Shown here in pieces: positions 1 to 7,842 of a stretch of 64,000 nucleotides of DNA (position 1 is the stretch's first letter; each line of letters opens with the position of its first letter). This DNA is from Stenotrophomonas maltophilia. Its GTDB lineage: Bacteria > Pseudomonadota > Gammaproteobacteria > Xanthomonadales > Xanthomonadaceae. Under the pieces are notes generated by a model. It did no database searches and was not told the DNA's origin. It was given only the letters and a program-made list of their open reading frames with translations. The translations under genes and the position numbers were made by a program. The stretch spans positions 2,064,001-2,128,000 of the forward strand of contig NZ_LT906480.1 of assembly GCF_900186865.1 (NCBI RefSeq), written 5' to 3'.

Positions 1-1
1 G

Positions 2-58
2 GCCGACGAAGCCAAGGCGCTGCTGCGGAAGATCAAGGGAGCCAGCAATGCTCAGTGA
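2..58 (+). CDS. 3-prime end of an unidentified phage gene (partial)
   Basis: The first 19 codons of the window read open in frame 2 (ADEAKALLRKIKGASNAQ) and stop at TGA 56-58. The next gene starts at 48, inside this one. The tight overlap suggests this is the end of the preceding gene of the prophage early operon. Too little is visible to assign a product. Confidence 0.5.
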   Translation, partial: ADEAKALLRKIKGASNAQ

Positions 59-710
59 CTTTGAGCAGGATCGGCTTGTTGAGCTGCTGGTTGCCACGGC
101 CGAAGTTATCGGCGACCGGATCAGCCCGAGCGCGGCCGTGTTCATGGTGTCGGATCTGGCGCAGTACCCGCTGCCGATGCTGGAGCGCGCGCTGGCAGCG
201 TGTCGCCGGGAGTTGAAAGGCCGTCTGTCGCTGGCCGCAGTTCTTGAGCGCATCGAGGACGGACACCCGGCGCCAAATGAGGCTTGGGCCAATGCGATAC
301 GTGCCGCGGACGAAGGCGCAACCGTGGTCTGGACCGAGCAAACGCGCGATGCGTGGGCTGCGGCACTGCCGCTGGTGCTGGCGGGCGACAAGATCGCGGC
401 CCGCCCGGCGTTCCTGGAGGTGTACGCCCGGTTGGTGAAGGAAGCGCGCGCTGCACATCGCACGGCGACCTATCAGCTGTCCCTTGGCGCCGACGCGTCT
501 GGCCGGGATGGGGTATTGCTGCAGGCCGTGGCCGCTGGCCAGCTGACGCACGAGCAGGTGGCGGAACACCTTGCGCTGCCTCCAGCTACGCCCGCGTTCA
601 ATCCGGTGGCGCTGCTGGCTGGAACCGTTGAGGCCTCGCCGACCGCCGATTCCAGGACGCGTGCGCGTCTGATGGAAATCGCGGAGCTGCTTGCAGGCAA
701 GGCCGCATGA
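48..710 (+). CDS. Phage early-region protein, possibly replication-related
   Basis: A 220-residue protein, largely helical and rich in Ala, Leu and Arg, with no motif I can name. It overlaps the preceding gene's stop and ends in an ATGA overlap with the next gene, so it is translationally coupled in the early operon. In lambdoid phages this position, just before the nin-like recombination genes, usually holds a replication protein or helicase loader. That assignment is by position only. No Walker A motif is visible, so it is not a DnaC-type ATPase. Confidence 0.6.
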   Translation: MLSDFEQDRLVELLVATAEVIGDRISPSAAVFMVSDLAQYPLPMLERALAACRRELKGRLSLAAVLERIEDGHPAPNEAWANAIRAADEGATVVWTEQTRDAWAAALPLVLAGDKIAARPAFLEVYARLVKEARAAHRTATYQLSLGADASGRDGVLLQAVAAGQLTHEQVAEHLALPPATPAFNPVALLAGTVEASPTADSRTRARLMEIAELLAGKAA

Positions 711-904
711 CTAGCCCCGATCACTTCGACCTGGAAGTGCGCCTGGTCAGCGAGCCAGTGGCCGTGGCCGGTTGGTATCTGGCGTATGGCTACGGGGTGA
801 AGCCGCTGGTGATGTACGCCTCGCGCGGGATGACGGTGTGGCGGGACGGCATGCGCCAGATACCTATCACCCGCTATGCCGGCCCGATCCCGGAGCTGCG
901 CTGA
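707..904 (+). CDS. Small phage protein of unknown function
   Basis: 65 residues, aromatic-rich in the middle (GWYLAYGYGVKPLVMY). ATG 707 overlaps the previous stop (ATGA) and the stop at 902-904 overlaps the ATG of the next gene, so it is coupled on both sides. I do not recognise the family. Confidence 0.6.
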   Translation: MTSPDHFDLEVRLVSEPVAVAGWYLAYGYGVKPLVMYASRGMTVWRDGMRQIPITRYAGPIPELR

Positions 905-1272
905 TGTGGTCGAAGGCACCGCCACCGACGAGGGAAGAGGGTGCCCGCATCGAGTTGGCCAAGACCGGCCCGTGCATGGCCTGCCTAGCGCTGCAGTTGC
1001 AGGAGTTGCTGGAGCCGGAGCTGGTGGTCTACGGCTGCGACTACAACCACGCCAAGAGCGGGAACCTGCGGCGCGGCCACCTGCTCGGCTACGCGCTCTG
1101 CAAGTGGCACCACATGCGGCATCCGATGGAGGGGAACACCTTCGCGACGATGCGCCAGATCTACGGCCCGAGCCTGATGGATGGCTCGCGGACGTTCCAC
1201 GAGACATACGGCTCCGACGACGAGCTGATCGCAAACCAGACCTACATCAACGAACTGAGGGCGGCAGCATGA
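904..1272 (+). CDS. Ref-like HNH recombination nuclease
   Basis: 122 residues resembling the phage P1 Ref family of RecA-dependent HNH nucleases. An N-terminal pair of cysteines (CMAC, about residue 21) precedes YGCDYNHAKSGN. Next comes RRGHLLGYALCKWHH, in which Cys and His-His fit the zinc and metal site. The C-terminal MDGSRTFHETYGSDDELI matches the family's usual end. Ref cuts DNA bound by RecA and promotes recombination; in a prophage it sits among nin-region accessory genes, as here. ATG 904 overlaps the previous stop codon. Family assignment is from motif spacing only. Confidence 0.65.
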   Translation: MWSKAPPPTREEGARIELAKTGPCMACLALQLQELLEPELVVYGCDYNHAKSGNLRRGHLLGYALCKWHHMRHPMEGNTFATMRQIYGPSLMDGSRTFHETYGSDDELIANQTYINELRAAA

Positions 1273-1478
1273 AGAAGACGAAGGCCATGGCGCCCAGGAT
1301 CAACCCCCAGCGTGCGCCACGCGAGCGTCGGATGGACCACAACACGGTTTCCCGCCCGAAGCGGGTGAAGGCCAGGCCGGTCGCAACTGGTTCGGCTGAA
1401 ACGGTGGAGGAATTCAAGGCGCGCGGCGGGCGGGTGCAGTACCTGACGGCCAGCTGGGAGCAATGTCATGCAGGTTGA
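1269..1478 (+). CDS. Small basic phage protein
   Basis: 69 residues, very basic in the N-terminal half (many Lys/Arg), ending in EEFKARGGRVQYLTASWEQC. It starts in an ATGA overlap with the Ref-like gene and overlaps the next gene by 11 bases, so it belongs to the same operon. A nucleic-acid-binding role would suit its charge, but nothing specific is recognisable. Confidence 0.55.
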   Translation: MKKTKAMAPRINPQRAPRERRMDHNTVSRPKRVKARPVATGSAETVEEFKARGGRVQYLTASWEQCHAG

Positions 1479-1896
1479 TACCTTCGGGGCCTACGTGCGG
1501 GCGGAACTCGAGTATTGGGGGGTGCAGTTTGCTCTACACCGGGACTGCGACTACCTAGGGCACCAGTCGTGCAACGTCCTACAGGCATTGATCGACTACC
1601 AAGGGGACCTGCCGGGCCAGGCTCAGGGATTCAAACCGATGACCGTAGACACTCGAGCCCAGCGCGTCGAGGACCTAGTTACCGTGATTGCACGAGACAG
1701 CAAGGCAATGGCCTGCGTCCTGCGCGCGCGGTTCTGCGGAAGGGGCAGGGTGAAGAACGAGCGGTACGAGACGGCCCAGCTGCTTCTAGCCAACGCGGGG
1801 GAGCCAATGATGCACGTGAAGGCTTACTTGGAGCTGGCGCGGCGCGGGGAGGACCGGATTCACGGGATGCTTGCAGGCATTGCTTTGGCTGCCTAA
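1468..1896 (+). CDS. Last early gene; candidate late antiterminator (Q position)
   Basis: 142 residues. It is the last gene of the early operon, directly upstream of a TTGACA promoter candidate and the lysis genes, which is where lambdoid phages place Q. The region GRVKNERYETAQLLLANAG could form a helix-turn-helix-like segment. No Q family signature is certain, so the antiterminator role is inferred from synteny. Confidence 0.5.
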   Translation: MQVDTFGAYVRAELEYWGVQFALHRDCDYLGHQSCNVLQALIDYQGDLPGQAQGFKPMTVDTRAQRVEDLVTVIARDSKAMACVLRARFCGRGRVKNERYETAQLLLANAGEPMMHVKAYLELARRGEDRIHGMLAGIALAA

Positions 1897-1913
1897 CGCG
1901 CGCGCGAGACAGC

Positions 1914-1943
1914 TTGACAGGTGCCACCTGCAAGGGGTTTAAT
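1914..1943 (+). promoter_or_regulatory. Candidate phage late promoter
   Basis: TTGACA at 1914-1919 and TTTAAT at 1938-1943, 18 bp apart, lie between the Q-position gene and the lysis genes. This is the position of pR-prime in lambdoid phages. Spacing is within the sigma-70 range. Confidence 0.5.
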
Positions 1944-2004
1944 TCCGGCACGATGACATAGAAGCATCCGGGGCGTTTCGGGGGCTTTTTCTGTGGGCAG
2001 CAGA

Positions 2005-2077
2005 GATAAATCAAAAAATCTTGTTTAAATTAGATTTTTTGTTTAATCTAGAGCCTCAAATTTTTTGAGGTGATCTA
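2005..2077 (+). promoter_or_regulatory. AT-rich control region with repeats and a hairpin over the RBS
   Basis: This stretch is far more AT-rich than its surroundings. It has two imperfect direct repeats of TTGTTTAA (about 2021 and 2039) and a TAGATT/AATCTA inverted repeat. A hairpin follows: CCTCAAA (2054-2060) pairs with TTTGAGG (2064-2070), covering the GAGG of the ribosome binding site for ATG 2078. It looks like an independent promoter/operator for the next gene. Confidence 0.5.
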
Positions 2078-2365
2078 ATGCCGTTGCCAAAGGAAAAGAG
2101 ACACCGTTCTGCACTGCTTAGCCGTATCGAAAAGGCTTGGCTGCATGGCGTGAGCCACGTGACCTATGAAGAGCTGTACCTTTGGTTCGATGTCGAGAAG
2201 ATTGCGAAGGCACCCTATCGGGGCATCGCGGAGGCTTTTGAAGAAGTTGCCGGCGACGACGCGCCCGAGGTGAGAATTATCGATGGTCGCGGCGGGATTC
2301 ATTTGGTGGTAGAGCAGACAAGAGACGGTTCCGAGATGAGGACCCTCTCCGCGCTCGCAGAGTAA
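2078..2365 (+). CDS. Moron-like small protein
   Basis: 95 residues, unknown family. N-terminal residues are basic (PLPKEKRHR). It has its own AT-rich upstream region and its own strong terminator at 2393-2420, in the middle of the late operon between the Q position and the endolysin. That layout is typical of a moron, an extra gene expressed from the lysogen. ATG 2078 follows GAGGTGA at good spacing, though the SD is in a hairpin. Confidence 0.65.
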   Translation: MPLPKEKRHRSALLSRIEKAWLHGVSHVTYEELYLWFDVEKIAKAPYRGIAEAFEEVAGDDAPEVRIIDGRGGIHLVVEQTRDGSEMRTLSALAE

Positions 2366-2392
2366 GGCGAGACTCGAATTTTTAATCATTCT

Positions 2393-2420
2393 GACCCCGG
2401 ATCTCCGGGGTCTTTTTTTT
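2393..2420 (+). terminator. Rho-independent terminator
   Basis: GACCCCGG, loop ATCT, CCGGGGTC, then eight T. It ends transcription of the small gene at 2078-2365; a late antiterminator would be needed for late transcripts to read through it. Confidence 0.9.
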
Positions 2421-2430
2421 GGGAAAGCCC

Positions 2431-2919
2431 ATGGCGCAGATCACTCCCCAACAGGCTGGCGGCGTGAACGTCGTGGCCTTTCTTGACATGCTGGCTTGGT
2501 CCGAAGGTACGGACAACGGCAAGCAGGCCACCAAGGACCGCGGCTATGACGTGATCGTTGGCGGGCAGTTGTTCAAGAGCTACGCCGACCATCCGCGCGT
2601 GCTGGTGGATCTGCCCAAGCTCAAGATCCAGTCCACCGCTGCCGGCCGCTATCAGCTGCTGCGCCGCTACTACTACGCCTACAAGAAGACGCTCGGCCTG
2701 AAGGATTTCTCTCCGCTGAGCCAGGATCTGATCGCGCTGCAGCAGATCCGGGAGCGTCGCGCGCTGCCACTAATCCAGGCGGGCAAGATCCCGGAGGCAA
2801 TCAAGGCGGTCAGCAACATCTGGGCGAGCCTGCCGGGCGCTGGCTACGGCCAGCACGAACAGAAACTTGTCGACCTGCTGGCCGTGTACCGCAAGGCCGG
2901 CGGGACGGTGGTGCCATGA
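2431..2919 (+). CDS. Endolysin, lambda R-type lytic transglycosylase
   Basis: 162 residues closely resembling lambda gpR (glycoside hydrolase family 104), which cleaves peptidoglycan to the 1,6-anhydro product. The catalytic Glu lies in FLDMLAWSEGTDNG, followed by GYDVIVGGQLF and the conserved STAAGRYQLL and SNIWASLPGAGYGQ segments. Length equals the family's. I chose ATG 2431, preceded by GGGAAAG, over an in-frame TTG at 2419 inside the terminator tail. No signal peptide, so a holin should release it to the periplasm. It is followed at once (ATGA overlap) by a membrane protein gene. Confidence 0.93.
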   Translation: MAQITPQQAGGVNVVAFLDMLAWSEGTDNGKQATKDRGYDVIVGGQLFKSYADHPRVLVDLPKLKIQSTAAGRYQLLRRYYYAYKKTLGLKDFSPLSQDLIALQQIRERRALPLIQAGKIPEAIKAVSNIWASLPGAGYGQHEQKLVDLLAVYRKAGGTVVP

Positions 2920-3230
2920 TCGGGGTCGACGTGGACTGGCAGGCCATTGGCACGGCCATTGGCGGTCTGATGGTCGGCGCTGGTGGCGTCGCGCTGTGGT
3001 GGCGCAAGCAGTTCGTAGAGACAGCCAGGGAAGGGGCCGAGGTCAACGTGATCCAGCTGATGCGCGAGGAAGTGACCCGGCTGGGCGAACGGGTTGGCCG
3101 CATGGAAGCCAGGGAGCTTCGCCTGATCCGCCATATCTATAGGCTTGAGGGGCTCATGCGCGCGGCCAGCCTAGAGCCGCCGCCGTTCGACCCTGACAGC
3201 GACACGATCAGGGTCGGCGTGAGCGACTAA
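2916..3230 (+). CDS. Single-TM coiled-coil membrane protein, candidate holin
   Basis: 104 residues. One membrane helix (about residues 9-28, AIGTAIGGLMVGAGGVALWW) is followed by a charged helix likely to form a coiled coil (about 35-85). It overlaps the endolysin stop by four bases, so it is translated with it. A pinholin or other lysis membrane protein fits the context; single-TM topology with a long cytoplasmic tail is not diagnostic. Confidence 0.6.
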   Translation: MIGVDVDWQAIGTAIGGLMVGAGGVALWWRKQFVETAREGAEVNVIQLMREEVTRLGERVGRMEARELRLIRHIYRLEGLMRAASLEPPPFDPDSDTIRVGVSD

Positions 3231-3287
3231 TGTCCTAGCTACTGATCGGGCAGCAGCTGTCGTCGCTGTTCCTGAATTGTTGATTCC

Positions 3288-3740
3288 GTGGCGAAGCGAA
3301 ATTCGGCTTCTCGGCGTATGAGATTTATGCTTCACTGCGGCCTTCACACAGGGGCAGCAGAGGGATGCATGGTTGGCGCGCACAAGATCCTAGAAAACTC
3401 GTTTGACTTGACAACGGAAGAGGGCTTAAGGCGTGTTGTTGGCGTCTTGGGAGGTGGGATGGTTCCTACCGCAGTTTTGGCTGCGTACGGCCTGTACTAC
3501 CTCGCAGGAAAGCTAATGGCATCTCGTGGCAGCCCTGTAGCGGCGGAACAAGCGCGTTGCGCAGAGGATTTGATCCGAACATGCGCGGAGCAAGGTGCTG
3601 AAGAAGTCGAGATCGAGATGGATGAAAGCGCCGGAGTTTCGCTGAAGTCCACTGCGAAGGAATTTCCCATGGATTTTACCGTTGGCACAAAGGGGACGGT
3701 AAAGGTCAAGGTTAAGTTCGCTAGCAAGCCGACTTCGTAG
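3288..3740 (+). CDS. Unknown membrane-associated phage protein
   Basis: Up to 150 residues from GTG 3288; starts at ATG 3318 or 3369 are also possible. One hydrophobic stretch (VVGVLGGGMVPTAVLAAYGLYYLAGKLM) is followed by a soluble C-terminal part ending in repeated Val-Lys. It sits between the holin candidate and Rz, with its own terminator just downstream, so it may be a second moron or part of the lysis block. Function not recognised. Confidence 0.55.
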   Translation: MAKRNSASRRMRFMLHCGLHTGAAEGCMVGAHKILENSFDLTTEEGLRRVVGVLGGGMVPTAVLAAYGLYYLAGKLMASRGSPVAAEQARCAEDLIRTCAEQGAEEVEIEMDESAGVSLKSTAKEFPMDFTVGTKGTVKVKVKFASKPTS

Positions 3741-3764
3741 CGACATTGACAATGTGATAGCAGT

Positions 3765-3789
3765 AAGCCCGCCTTGTGCGGGCTTTTTT
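3765..3789 (+). terminator. Rho-independent terminator
   Basis: AAGCCCGC, loop CTTGT, GCGGGCTT, then a T run. It lies inside the late operon, directly downstream of the gene ending at 3740. Confidence 0.85.
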
Positions 3790-3819
3790 ATTGCTGTCTT
3801 TAGGGACGTGGAGGTTCGA

Positions 3820-4071
3820 GTGAAGCCGAGGACCCGTGCAGCGCGCCAGGGCCGAGCCCGCCACAACGTGACCCTCTATGACGCGGATCTGCAAGAGCTT
3901 ATCGCAGACCCATCTGCCGAAGCAGTTGGTGTCTATGCGGCAGATGCAACATTGGAGATCAAAGCACACATGTCATTCCACCGGAATAAATCGTTGGTCA
4001 CTCATCGGCCTTGTATGGAGATCGAGCTGAATTTGCATCTCGCCGTGCAGCCATGGACTAGTCAGCCGTGA
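3820..4071 (+). CDS. Small phage protein upstream of Rz
   Basis: 83 residues from GTG 3820, which has GTGGAGG five bases upstream. Basic N-terminus, then a Thr/Asp-rich middle. Its TGA overlaps the GTG start of Rz (GTGA, 4068-4071), which supports it being translated. No family recognised. Confidence 0.5.
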   Translation: MKPRTRAARQGRARHNVTLYDADLQELIADPSAEAVGVYAADATLEIKAHMSFHRNKSLVTHRPCMEIELNLHLAVQPWTSQP

Positions 4072-4544
4072 GCCGCGCCCAGTTCCTCGCCACGGTGTGG
4101 CTGACAAGCCTGCTGGTTTCCTGTTGGTGCGGGTGGGAGTGGCGTGACCGTACCGCGGACGTTGACGCGGGCAGGGTGAAAGTGAAGGAGCTCACTAGCC
4201 AAGTACGGGCCGAGGAGAGCGCTCGTGCAACGGAACAAGCCATGGGCCGGGAGCTGGCTCAGATCGGAGCGAAGTATGAAGAGGACCGTACTGCGGCAGC
4301 GACCGTCCCTGTTGCTGTTGTTGCTGGCGTGCGCGCTGGCAGCCTCCAGCTGCGCGACGACCTCGCTACCTGCAATACCGCTCGCCTGTCCGAAGCTGTC
4401 GCCGGCACCATCGAACGTGACCAAGCAGCCCAACTACGAGCAGAGGTCGCGGGCGCTCTTGTTCAAATCGGACGAGACGCCGACGACCACGTCCGGGCCT
4501 GCCAAGCCGTGATCGCAGCTGACCGGCTACCGGTGACGCCATGA
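4068..4544 (+). CDS. Rz-like inner-membrane spanin (i-spanin)
   Basis: 158 residues with an N-terminal signal-anchor (about 6-24, FLATVWLTSLLVSCWCGW) and a long periplasmic helical region (about 35-130) with Ala/Glu/Gln heptads, as in Rz. Together with the lipoprotein encoded inside it in the +1 frame, it would span the periplasm and fuse the two membranes at the last step of lysis. Start is GTG 4068, overlapping the previous stop. Confidence 0.8.
   Translation: MSRAQFLATVWLTSLLVSCWCGWEWRDRTADVDAGRVKVKELTSQVRAEESARATEQAMGRELAQIGAKYEEDRTAAATVPVAVVAGVRAGSLQLRDDLATCNTARLSEAVAGTIERDQAAQLRAEVAGALVQIGRDADDHVRACQAVIAADRLPVTP
4276..4512 (+). CDS. Rz1-like outer-membrane spanin lipoprotein, embedded in Rz
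   Basis: 78 residues read wholly inside Rz in another frame. The signal peptide MKRTVLRQRPSLLLLLLACA is followed by a lipobox (LAASSC) and a Pro-rich mature part (TTSLPAIPLACPKLSPAPSN), as in lambda Rz1. ATG 4276 has GGAG six bases upstream. The nested arrangement is the classic Rz/Rz1 architecture. Confidence 0.8.
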   Translation: MKRTVLRQRPSLLLLLLACALAASSCATTSLPAIPLACPKLSPAPSNVTKQPNYEQRSRALLFKSDETPTTTSGPAKP

Positions 4545-4885
4545 ACCGCCGGATGCTGGCGCTGGGCCGGTTGAAGGCGGGCGAGATGAACAAGACCGAG
4601 GCGGCGTATGCCGAGCGGCTGCGCGCGCTGCAGGCTGTGGGCAAGGTCCAATGGCACCGGTTCGAGGGCATGAAGCTGCGCCTGGCGGACAACACGTTCT
4701 ACACCCCGGACTTTGCAGTCATGGCTGCCGACGGCGTCATGGAGTGCCACGAGGTGAAAGGGCACTGGCAGGACGATGCCAGGGCCAAGATCAAGATTGC
4801 CGCGGCCATGTACCCGTTCCGCTTCATTGCGGTGAAGGTGCGGCGTAAGCGCGATGGCAGTGGCTGGGAAGTGGAGGAGTTCTGA
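4541..4885 (+). CDS. DUF1064-type PD-(D/E)XK nuclease-like protein
   Basis: 114 residues. After an N-terminal helix with the family's conserved Glu (MNKTEAAYAERL) come YTPDFAVM and MECHEVKGHW, giving the D...E-x-K pattern of the PD-(D/E)XK fold. DUF1064 proteins are common in temperate phages and are thought to be DNA nucleases or resolvase-like. It overlaps the Rz stop (ATGA) and the next start. Confidence 0.75.
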   Translation: MNRRMLALGRLKAGEMNKTEAAYAERLRALQAVGKVQWHRFEGMKLRLADNTFYTPDFAVMAADGVMECHEVKGHWQDDARAKIKIAAAMYPFRFIAVKVRRKRDGSGWEVEEF

Positions 4886-5067
4886 TGCACGCGACAGTGA
4901 CTGCATCGGTGCGCCCGCGCTGGTGGCTGCGGTGGTATCTGGCTGCTGTGGTGTGGTTTGCCCGGACCACGGACATGGAACCGGACTGGGAGCGGGTCGA
5001 GCGGTGGATACGCCGCGGCCTGGTACTGCGAACGACGAGGGTTGGTGATGGACGCTGCATGGATTGA
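4885..5067 (+). CDS. Small phage protein with a hydrophobic segment
   Basis: 60 residues; a short hydrophobic aromatic stretch (WWLRWYLAAVVWFA, about 13-26) may insert in the membrane. Starts in a TGATG overlap with the nuclease gene and overlaps the next gene by 20 bases. No family recognised. Confidence 0.45.
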   Translation: MHATVTASVRPRWWLRWYLAAVVWFARTTDMEPDWERVERWIRRGLVLRTTRVGDGRCMD

Positions 5068-5311
5068 AGAGGTAGCGCGCGCTGCTGTTGCGACTGCGCT
5101 GGCAGGGACGATTGAGGGCAGCACCGACAGCCGCATCGACCGACTGGTCGGGATCATCGAGCAGCAGGGCAAGCAGATCGCCGAGCTGGCAATACACGTG
5201 GGGCTGCTGGTGCAGGCAGTGGCGCAGCTGCTGGGCGAGGAGGCCGGTGCACCGGTGCAGGATGAAGGTGCCGAGCCTGAGCGTGTCGATCTGGACGGGA
5301 AGTCCTACTGA
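5048..5311 (+). CDS. Small helical phage protein
   Basis: 87 residues from ATG 5048. It is predicted mostly helical with heptad-like Ile/Leu spacing (RLVGIIEQQGKQIAELAIHV) and an acidic C-terminus. Its stop overlaps the ATG of the HNH gene. Similar short coiled-coil proteins often precede HNH/terminase genes, but function is unknown. Confidence 0.5.
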   Translation: MDAAWIEEVARAAVATALAGTIEGSTDSRIDRLVGIIEQQGKQIAELAIHVGLLVQAVAQLLGEEAGAPVQDEGAEPERVDLDGKSY

Positions 5312-5709
5312 TGCCAACCCGGCCACCCCAGCACCGTGCGGCTGGCTGGCGCCCCTACAAGGAGACCAGCGCCCAGGTTCGCAAGAGACAGGCGCGCCGC
5401 GCGCTGCCCACCAATTCCTCGTTGTGGCGCCGGATCCGTGCGGTAGTGCTGGCTCGTGAGCCGCTGTGCAGATGTTGTGCTGAGCAGGGCAGGGTGCGGG
5501 CGGCCACTGAGGTCGACCACATCAACGGGGACGACGGCAACAACGCCGACACCAACCTGCAGCCGCTGTGCCGACCGTGCCATAGCGCTAAGACTGCACG
5601 GGAGAACGGCGGGTTCGGCAGGGATGCCCGCCAGCCCGGCGGAGCTGAACGAGCGGCGAGTTATCCACCGAATGCTGAACGGAAAGGGAGGGGGGAGGGT
5701 CAAAGTTGA
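5311..5709 (+). CDS. HNH endonuclease (HK97 gp74 type)
   Basis: 132 residues with a zinc knuckle (CRCC, about 52-55) followed by EVDHINGDDGNNADTNLQPL and CRPCHSAKTA, the H-N-H metal site between two CxxC pairs. In HK97-like phages the HNH protein next to terminase is needed with the large subunit for cos cleavage and packaging. Position immediately before terminase fits this exactly. Confidence 0.9.
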   Translation: MPTRPPQHRAAGWRPYKETSAQVRKRQARRALPTNSSLWRRIRAVVLAREPLCRCCAEQGRVRAATEVDHINGDDGNNADTNLQPLCRPCHSAKTARENGGFGRDARQPGGAERAASYPPNAERKGRGEGQS

Positions 5710-5787
5710 GGGCCTTCCCCGCTCGATACGCGCGCCCCCCTTTCCTCTCGCGTCCGCAGAATTTGAATTTCAGAAATGGGAGGTCCG

Positions 5788-6168
5788 ATGGCTCGCCATC
5801 GACAGCCGAGGGAACTGGCCGAGCTGAAGGGCGCGACCAGGAAGGATCCGCAGCGCTACAAGAAGGAAGCGCCCAAGGCGAATGCTCCATTGGGCAAGGC
5901 ACCGGCACACCTACCGACCGAGGTCGCAGTAGTCTGGAAGGAGCTGGAGAAGTGCGCCCTGCCTGGCGTTCTGACCAGCGCCGACCGTTTCATCATGGAG
6001 GTGGCGTCATCGCTGCTTTCCGAGTTCCGTGCCAACCGCGGCGAGTTCGTTGCGGCCAAGTACTCCCACCTGATCGGCTGCCTGGCGCGCCTGGGCCTGA
6101 CCCCGGCTGACCGTCAGAAGCTGGGGACCGAAAAGACCCCGGAGGGCAACCCATTCGACGAGTTCTGA
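5788..6168 (+). CDS. Terminase small subunit (P27 family)
   Basis: 126 residues. The N-terminal basic segment (RHRQPRELAELKGATRKDP) and the helical core with a conserved C-terminal PEGNPFDEF are typical of P27-type small terminases, which recognise the packaging site. I chose ATG 5788, preceded by GGGAGG, over ATG 5776. It lies 4 bases before the large subunit gene. Confidence 0.85.
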   Translation: MARHRQPRELAELKGATRKDPQRYKKEAPKANAPLGKAPAHLPTEVAVVWKELEKCALPGVLTSADRFIMEVASSLLSEFRANRGEFVAAKYSHLIGCLARLGLTPADRQKLGTEKTPEGNPFDEF

Positions 6169-6171
6169 TCC

Positions 6172-7842
6172 ATGACGCCGAGCGAATCAGCCAAGGCATA
6201 CGCCAAGGGCGTCACGTCAGGAAAGATCCCGGCCGGCGAGTTCATCCGTCTGGCGTGCCAGCGGTTCTTGGATGACCTGAAGCGCAAGGGGGCCGTCTGG
6301 CCCTACAAGTACGACGCAGAGAAGGCGGACCGCGCGGTGCGGTTCATGGAGAAGATGCCGCACACGAAAGGAAAGTGGGCGGCGCAGAAGCGCCTGCTGG
6401 TGCTGGAGCCCTGGCAGCACTTCATCGAGTGCAATCTGTTCGGCTGGGTCCACAAGAAGACCGGGCACCGGCGCTTCCGCCGCGCATACGAGGAGATCCC
6501 GCGCAAGAACGGCAAGTCGTTGCGACTGGCTGCTCGTGGGCTGTACCTGTTCTGCGCTGACGGCGAGGCGGGCGCGGAGGTCTATTCGGGCGCTACCAGC
6601 GAGAAACAGGCGTACGAGGTGTTCCGCCCGGCCTGGCAGATGGTCCAGAAACTGCCGGCCCTGCGCGCCCGCTTCGGTATCGAACAGGCGGGCAACCCGA
6701 AGAACCCGGGGCCGCTGTTCGTCATGGAGGACATGTCCAAGTTTGAGACGATGATCGGCAAGCCCGGCGATGGCTCGAGCCCGCACGCGGCGCTGGTGGA
6801 CGAGTACCACGAACATGACGATGACCACATGGTCGACGCCATGGAAACCGGCATGGGCGCGCGCGAGCAGCCCCTGCTGTCAATCATCACCACGGCAGGC
6901 ACCAACCTCTCCGGCCCATGCTTCGAGATGCCAGGCGATGCCATCCGGATCCTGCGCGGCGAGGTGACCGATGAGACAGTGTTCGCGGCGATTTACTGCA
7001 TAGACGAGGGCGACCGCTGGGACGATCCGGCGAGCCTGCGCAAGGCCAACCCGAACTACGGCGTTTCCGTGTTCGAGCAGTTCCTGCTCGACCAGCTCGC
7101 CAAGGCAAAGCGGTCGGCCAGCAAGCAAAGCGCGTTCCGTACCAAGCACCTGAACGACTGGGTCGGCGCCAAGCTGGCATGGATGAACATGCTGGCCTGG
7201 CAGCGGCAGAAGCGACGGTTTGAGGTGTCCGACTTTGCGGGCTGTCCGTGCTGGGTCGGCGTCGATCTGGCATCCAAGCTGGACGTGGCTGCCGTAGTGC
7301 TGCTGTTCGAGAAGGGCGATAGCTACTACGTCATTCCCCGGTTCTACGTGCCGGAGGCGGCCGTGGAGGAAAGCGAGAAGTACCAGCAGTTCCTGCTGGA
7401 CGAGCTGATCGTGTCCACGCCGGGGAACATGACGGACTACGCGTTCATCGAAGAGGAGCTGAAAGAGCTTGCGGCACAGGGCGTCGACGTGCGGGACATT
7501 GCCTTTGACCCGGCCCAAGCGGCGTACCTGATGACGCGCCTTGAACAGGAAGGGCTGCCGACCGTGGAGATGGCGCAGTCAGTGCGCAATCTGTCCGAGC
7601 CCATGAAAGAAGTGGAGGCGCTCATCCTGTCGCGGCGCCTGTGGCACGACGGCAACGCGGCCATGACCTGGATGATGGGCAACGTAGTGGCGCGCGTGGA
7701 TGCCAAGGAACACGTCTATCCCCGCAAGGAAAAGATGGAAAGCAAGATCGACGGCGCGGTGGCGCTGATAATGGCCATGGGCCGCGCCATGCAGGCGCGG
7801 GACACCGGCACAACCCAACAAGGCTTCGTGGTGATCGACTGA
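6172..7842 (+). CDS. Terminase large subunit
   Basis: 556 residues, full length for the HK97 type. The ATPase half has a Walker A-like IPRKNGKS (about 109-116) and a Walker B with catalytic acid in HAALVDEYHEH (about 203-213). The nuclease half shows GVDLASKLDVAAV (about 362) and later Asp-containing strands (AFDPAQAAYL, KIDGAVALIMA), the RNase H-like metal site. It drives DNA into proheads and cuts genome ends. Its stop overlaps the portal start. Confidence 0.95.
   Translation: MTPSESAKAYAKGVTSGKIPAGEFIRLACQRFLDDLKRKGAVWPYKYDAEKADRAVRFMEKMPHTKGKWAAQKRLLVLEPWQHFIECNLFGWVHKKTGHRRFRRAYEEIPRKNGKSLRLAARGLYLFCADGEAGAEVYSGATSEKQAYEVFRPAWQMVQKLPALRARFGIEQAGNPKNPGPLFVMEDMSKFETMIGKPGDGSSPHAALVDEYHEHDDDHMVDAMETGMGAREQPLLSIITTAGTNLSGPCFEMPGDAIRILRGEVTDETVFAAIYCIDEGDRWDDPASLRKANPNYGVSVFEQFLLDQLAKAKRSASKQSAFRTKHLNDWVGAKLAWMNMLAWQRQKRRFEVSDFAGCPCWVGVDLASKLDVAAVVLLFEKGDSYYVIPRFYVPEAAVEESEKYQQFLLDELIVSTPGNMTDYAFIEEELKELAAQGVDVRDIAFDPAQAAYLMTRLEQEGLPTVEMAQSVRNLSEPMKEVEALILSRRLWHDGNAAMTWMMGNVVARVDAKEHVYPRKEKMESKIDGAVALIMAMGRAMQARDTGTTQQGFVVID

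Noticed and set aside
1950..2000. Possible terminator in CCGGGGCGTTTCGGGGGCTTTTT
   Set aside because: The two G-rich arms are direct, not inverted, so no stem forms.
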